A stretch of 15,467 nucleotides of DNA from Alphaproteobacteria bacterium (lineage in GTDB: Bacteria; Pseudomonadota; Alphaproteobacteria; Rhodospirillales; Rhodospirillaceae): contig JADGDA010000035.1 in NCBI GenBank assembly GCA_015228695.1, forward strand, positions 1 to 15,467, given 5' to 3'. The stretch's first letter is position 1. Each line of letters starts with the position of its first letter. A model generated the notes under the pieces. That model was not told the DNA's origin. It searched no databases and saw nothing but the letters and a program-made list of their open reading frames with translations. The translations under genes were made by a program, and so were the position numbers. Shown piece after piece: positions 14,921-15,467 of this stretch.

Positions 14921-14949
14921 AAGATGAATGCAGTTTCGAAAAATTTCAA
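14921..14949 (-). promoter_or_regulatory. Possible promoter of the peroxiredoxin gene
   Basis: TTGAAA (14949-14944) and CATCTT (14926-14921) on the minus strand are 17 nt apart, about 91 nt before the ATG. The -35 fits fairly well and the -10 poorly (three of six), so this is a low-grade call. Confidence 0.25.
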
Positions 14950-15031
14950 GACTCATTCCAAACTTCATCCGATATTGTTTCCCCTCGCCCAGGGTTTCTC
15001 CCCTCACGAAAGCAGGCGGTCAGGATCAAGG

Positions 15032-15062
15032 CTTTTTCCCCCTTGCAGGAAAAGGGAAAAAG
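15032..15062. repeat. Inverted repeat in the divergent intergenic region
   Basis: CTTTTTCCC (15032-15040) and GGGAAAAAG (15054-15062) form a perfect 9-bp inverted repeat with a 13-nt loop. No T-run follows on either strand beyond the stem, so it is more likely a protein-binding site or a leader structure than a terminator. Confidence 0.45.
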
Positions 15063-15075
15063 GCTAATTAAAGAT

Positions 15076-15103
15076 TTGGCGGAGTGACGACATAGAGTAT
15101 GCT
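15076..15103 (+). promoter_or_regulatory. Possible rightward promoter for the edge gene
   Basis: TTGGCG (15076-15081) and TATGCT (15098-15103) are spaced by 16 nt; matches are three and four of six. It lies about 65 nt before the GTG start at 15168. Weak evidence. Confidence 0.3.
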
Positions 15104-15167
15104 ACGCCCCGTTTCGGGTTGCCCGGTGGTGGACCCGGCCCGAATCATCGGAAATGGACCCTGACGA

Positions 15168-15467
15168 GTGCTTTCAAACGACGCCATTACGATCGCGCGG
15201 GAAAAGACGGAAGTCGGAGGTGAGCCGAGATTAAAGATCCCGCCGCGTCTTCTGATCCTGAACAACCGCACGACCTTTACCCTCAGCCGTCCCCCGATCA
15301 CCGAGAAGGTCGTCGTTCGGGCGCATACTCTCGTGAGCGCGGTTCGGATGAGCAGCGTCGTCGCCGCTATTTTCATGCGCAACAAGCTGGTTTTCCGCGA
15401 CGGCCCCGAGCCCGACTGGAAAGAGAAGTGGGATGCGGCGGCCTCTCCCTACGAACGGCTGACCTTT
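15168..15467 (+). CDS. Unrecognised protein, N-terminal 100 residues (runs off the right edge)
   Basis: An open frame of exactly 100 codons runs from GTG 15168 to the end of the window without a stop. An in-frame TGA at 15162-15164 forces the start to lie after it; GTG 15168 is the first plausible codon, though no clear ribosome binding site precedes it. The translation looks like a real soluble protein: a charged N-terminus (MLSNDAITIAREKTEVGGEP), a stretch PPRLLILNNRTTFTLSRPPI, a helical-looking middle with VRMSSVVAAIFMRNKL, and WKEKWDAAASPYERLTF near the edge. GC at third positions is high, as in the neighbouring genes. I do not recognise the family; the remainder is outside the window. 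The opposite-strand frame over the same DNA is Arg/Thr-rich and less protein-like. Confidence 0.65.
   Translation, partial: MLSNDAITIAREKTEVGGEPRLKIPPRLLILNNRTTFTLSRPPITEKVVVRAHTLVSAVRMSSVVAAIFMRNKLVFRDGPEPDWKEKWDAAASPYERLTF

Larger units (their letters stand above)
14831..15167. other. Intergenic region between peroxiredoxin and the right-end gene
   Basis: This 337-nt gap is divergent: peroxiredoxin reads left and the partial gene at the edge reads right. It is markedly richer in A and T around 14935-14990 and 15030-15080 than the neighbouring genes, as expected for promoters. It holds the possible peroxiredoxin promoter (14921-14949), an inverted repeat (15032-15062) and a possible rightward promoter (15076-15103). 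No tRNA, small ORF with convincing coding character, or mobile-element end was seen. Confidence 0.6.

Noticed and set aside
15104..15167. Possible tRNA or small structured RNA in the GC-rich stretch before the edge gene
   Set aside because: Only a 5-bp imperfect stem (GGGTT with GACCC) could be drawn; no cloverleaf, TPsiC loop or anticodon arm is present.
15068..15385. 105-codon minus-strand frame at the right end
   Set aside because: It overlaps the promoter region and the plus-strand GTG-started frame; its translation is Arg/Thr-rich without motifs.
1..15467. CRISPR arrays, insertion sequences, integrases, prophage genes
   Set aside because: No spaced direct repeats of CRISPR type, no transposase or integrase motifs and no flanking terminal repeats were found.

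Overview
The window is GC-rich DNA from an alphaproteobacterium. The ssb, gyrA, coaD and periplasmic cyclophilin genes look rhodospirillalean. Two genes on the minus strand are recognisable as magnetosome genes: mamX (double magnetochrome c-type heme protein) and mamZ (MFS transporter fused to a ferric-reductase-like membrane domain). A Magnetospirillum-like magnetotactic bacterium, or a close relative that kept these genes, is the most economical reading. This comes from protein motifs only; no database search was possible.

Layout. (1) 1-4790, plus strand, housekeeping: the 3' end of ssb, a protein with an MbcA/ParS/Xre-antitoxin-like C-terminus, gyrA (TTG start), coaD overlapping gyrA by 8 nt, and a secreted cyclophilin. 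(2) 4805-7566, minus strand: a two-PAS membrane histidine kinase whose stop overlaps (ATGA) the start of a small HExxHxxGxxD metallopeptidase. (3) 7708-9642, plus strand, divergent from the kinase: a TPR/O-GlcNAc-transferase-like (GT41, SPINDLY type) protein. (4) 14193-9629, minus strand: mamX, mamZ (17-nt overlap) and, 13 nt further on, a cyclic-nucleotide-binding domain joined to TPR-like repeats. These three look like one operon with its own candidate promoter and a 7-bp inverted repeat just upstream of it. (5) 14830-14348, minus strand: a Prx5-type peroxiredoxin, separated from mamX by a strong 11-bp hairpin. (6) 14831-15467: an intergenic stretch of 337 nt, then a GTG-started, unrecognised partial gene running off the right edge.

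How the genes may work together. MamX and MamZ are known from magnetotactic alphaproteobacteria as a redox and iron-transport pair acting in magnetite biomineralisation, normally in a mamY-mamX-mamZ-ftsZ-like operon. Here mamY and the ftsZ-like gene are absent from the neighbourhood, and the position after mamZ is held by a putative cNMP-sensing TPR scaffold. That three-gene unit is the main novelty candidate: it could couple a cyclic-nucleotide signal to magnetosome redox chemistry. The peroxiredoxin next door fits an oxidant-handling context, but its hairpin suggests separate transcription.
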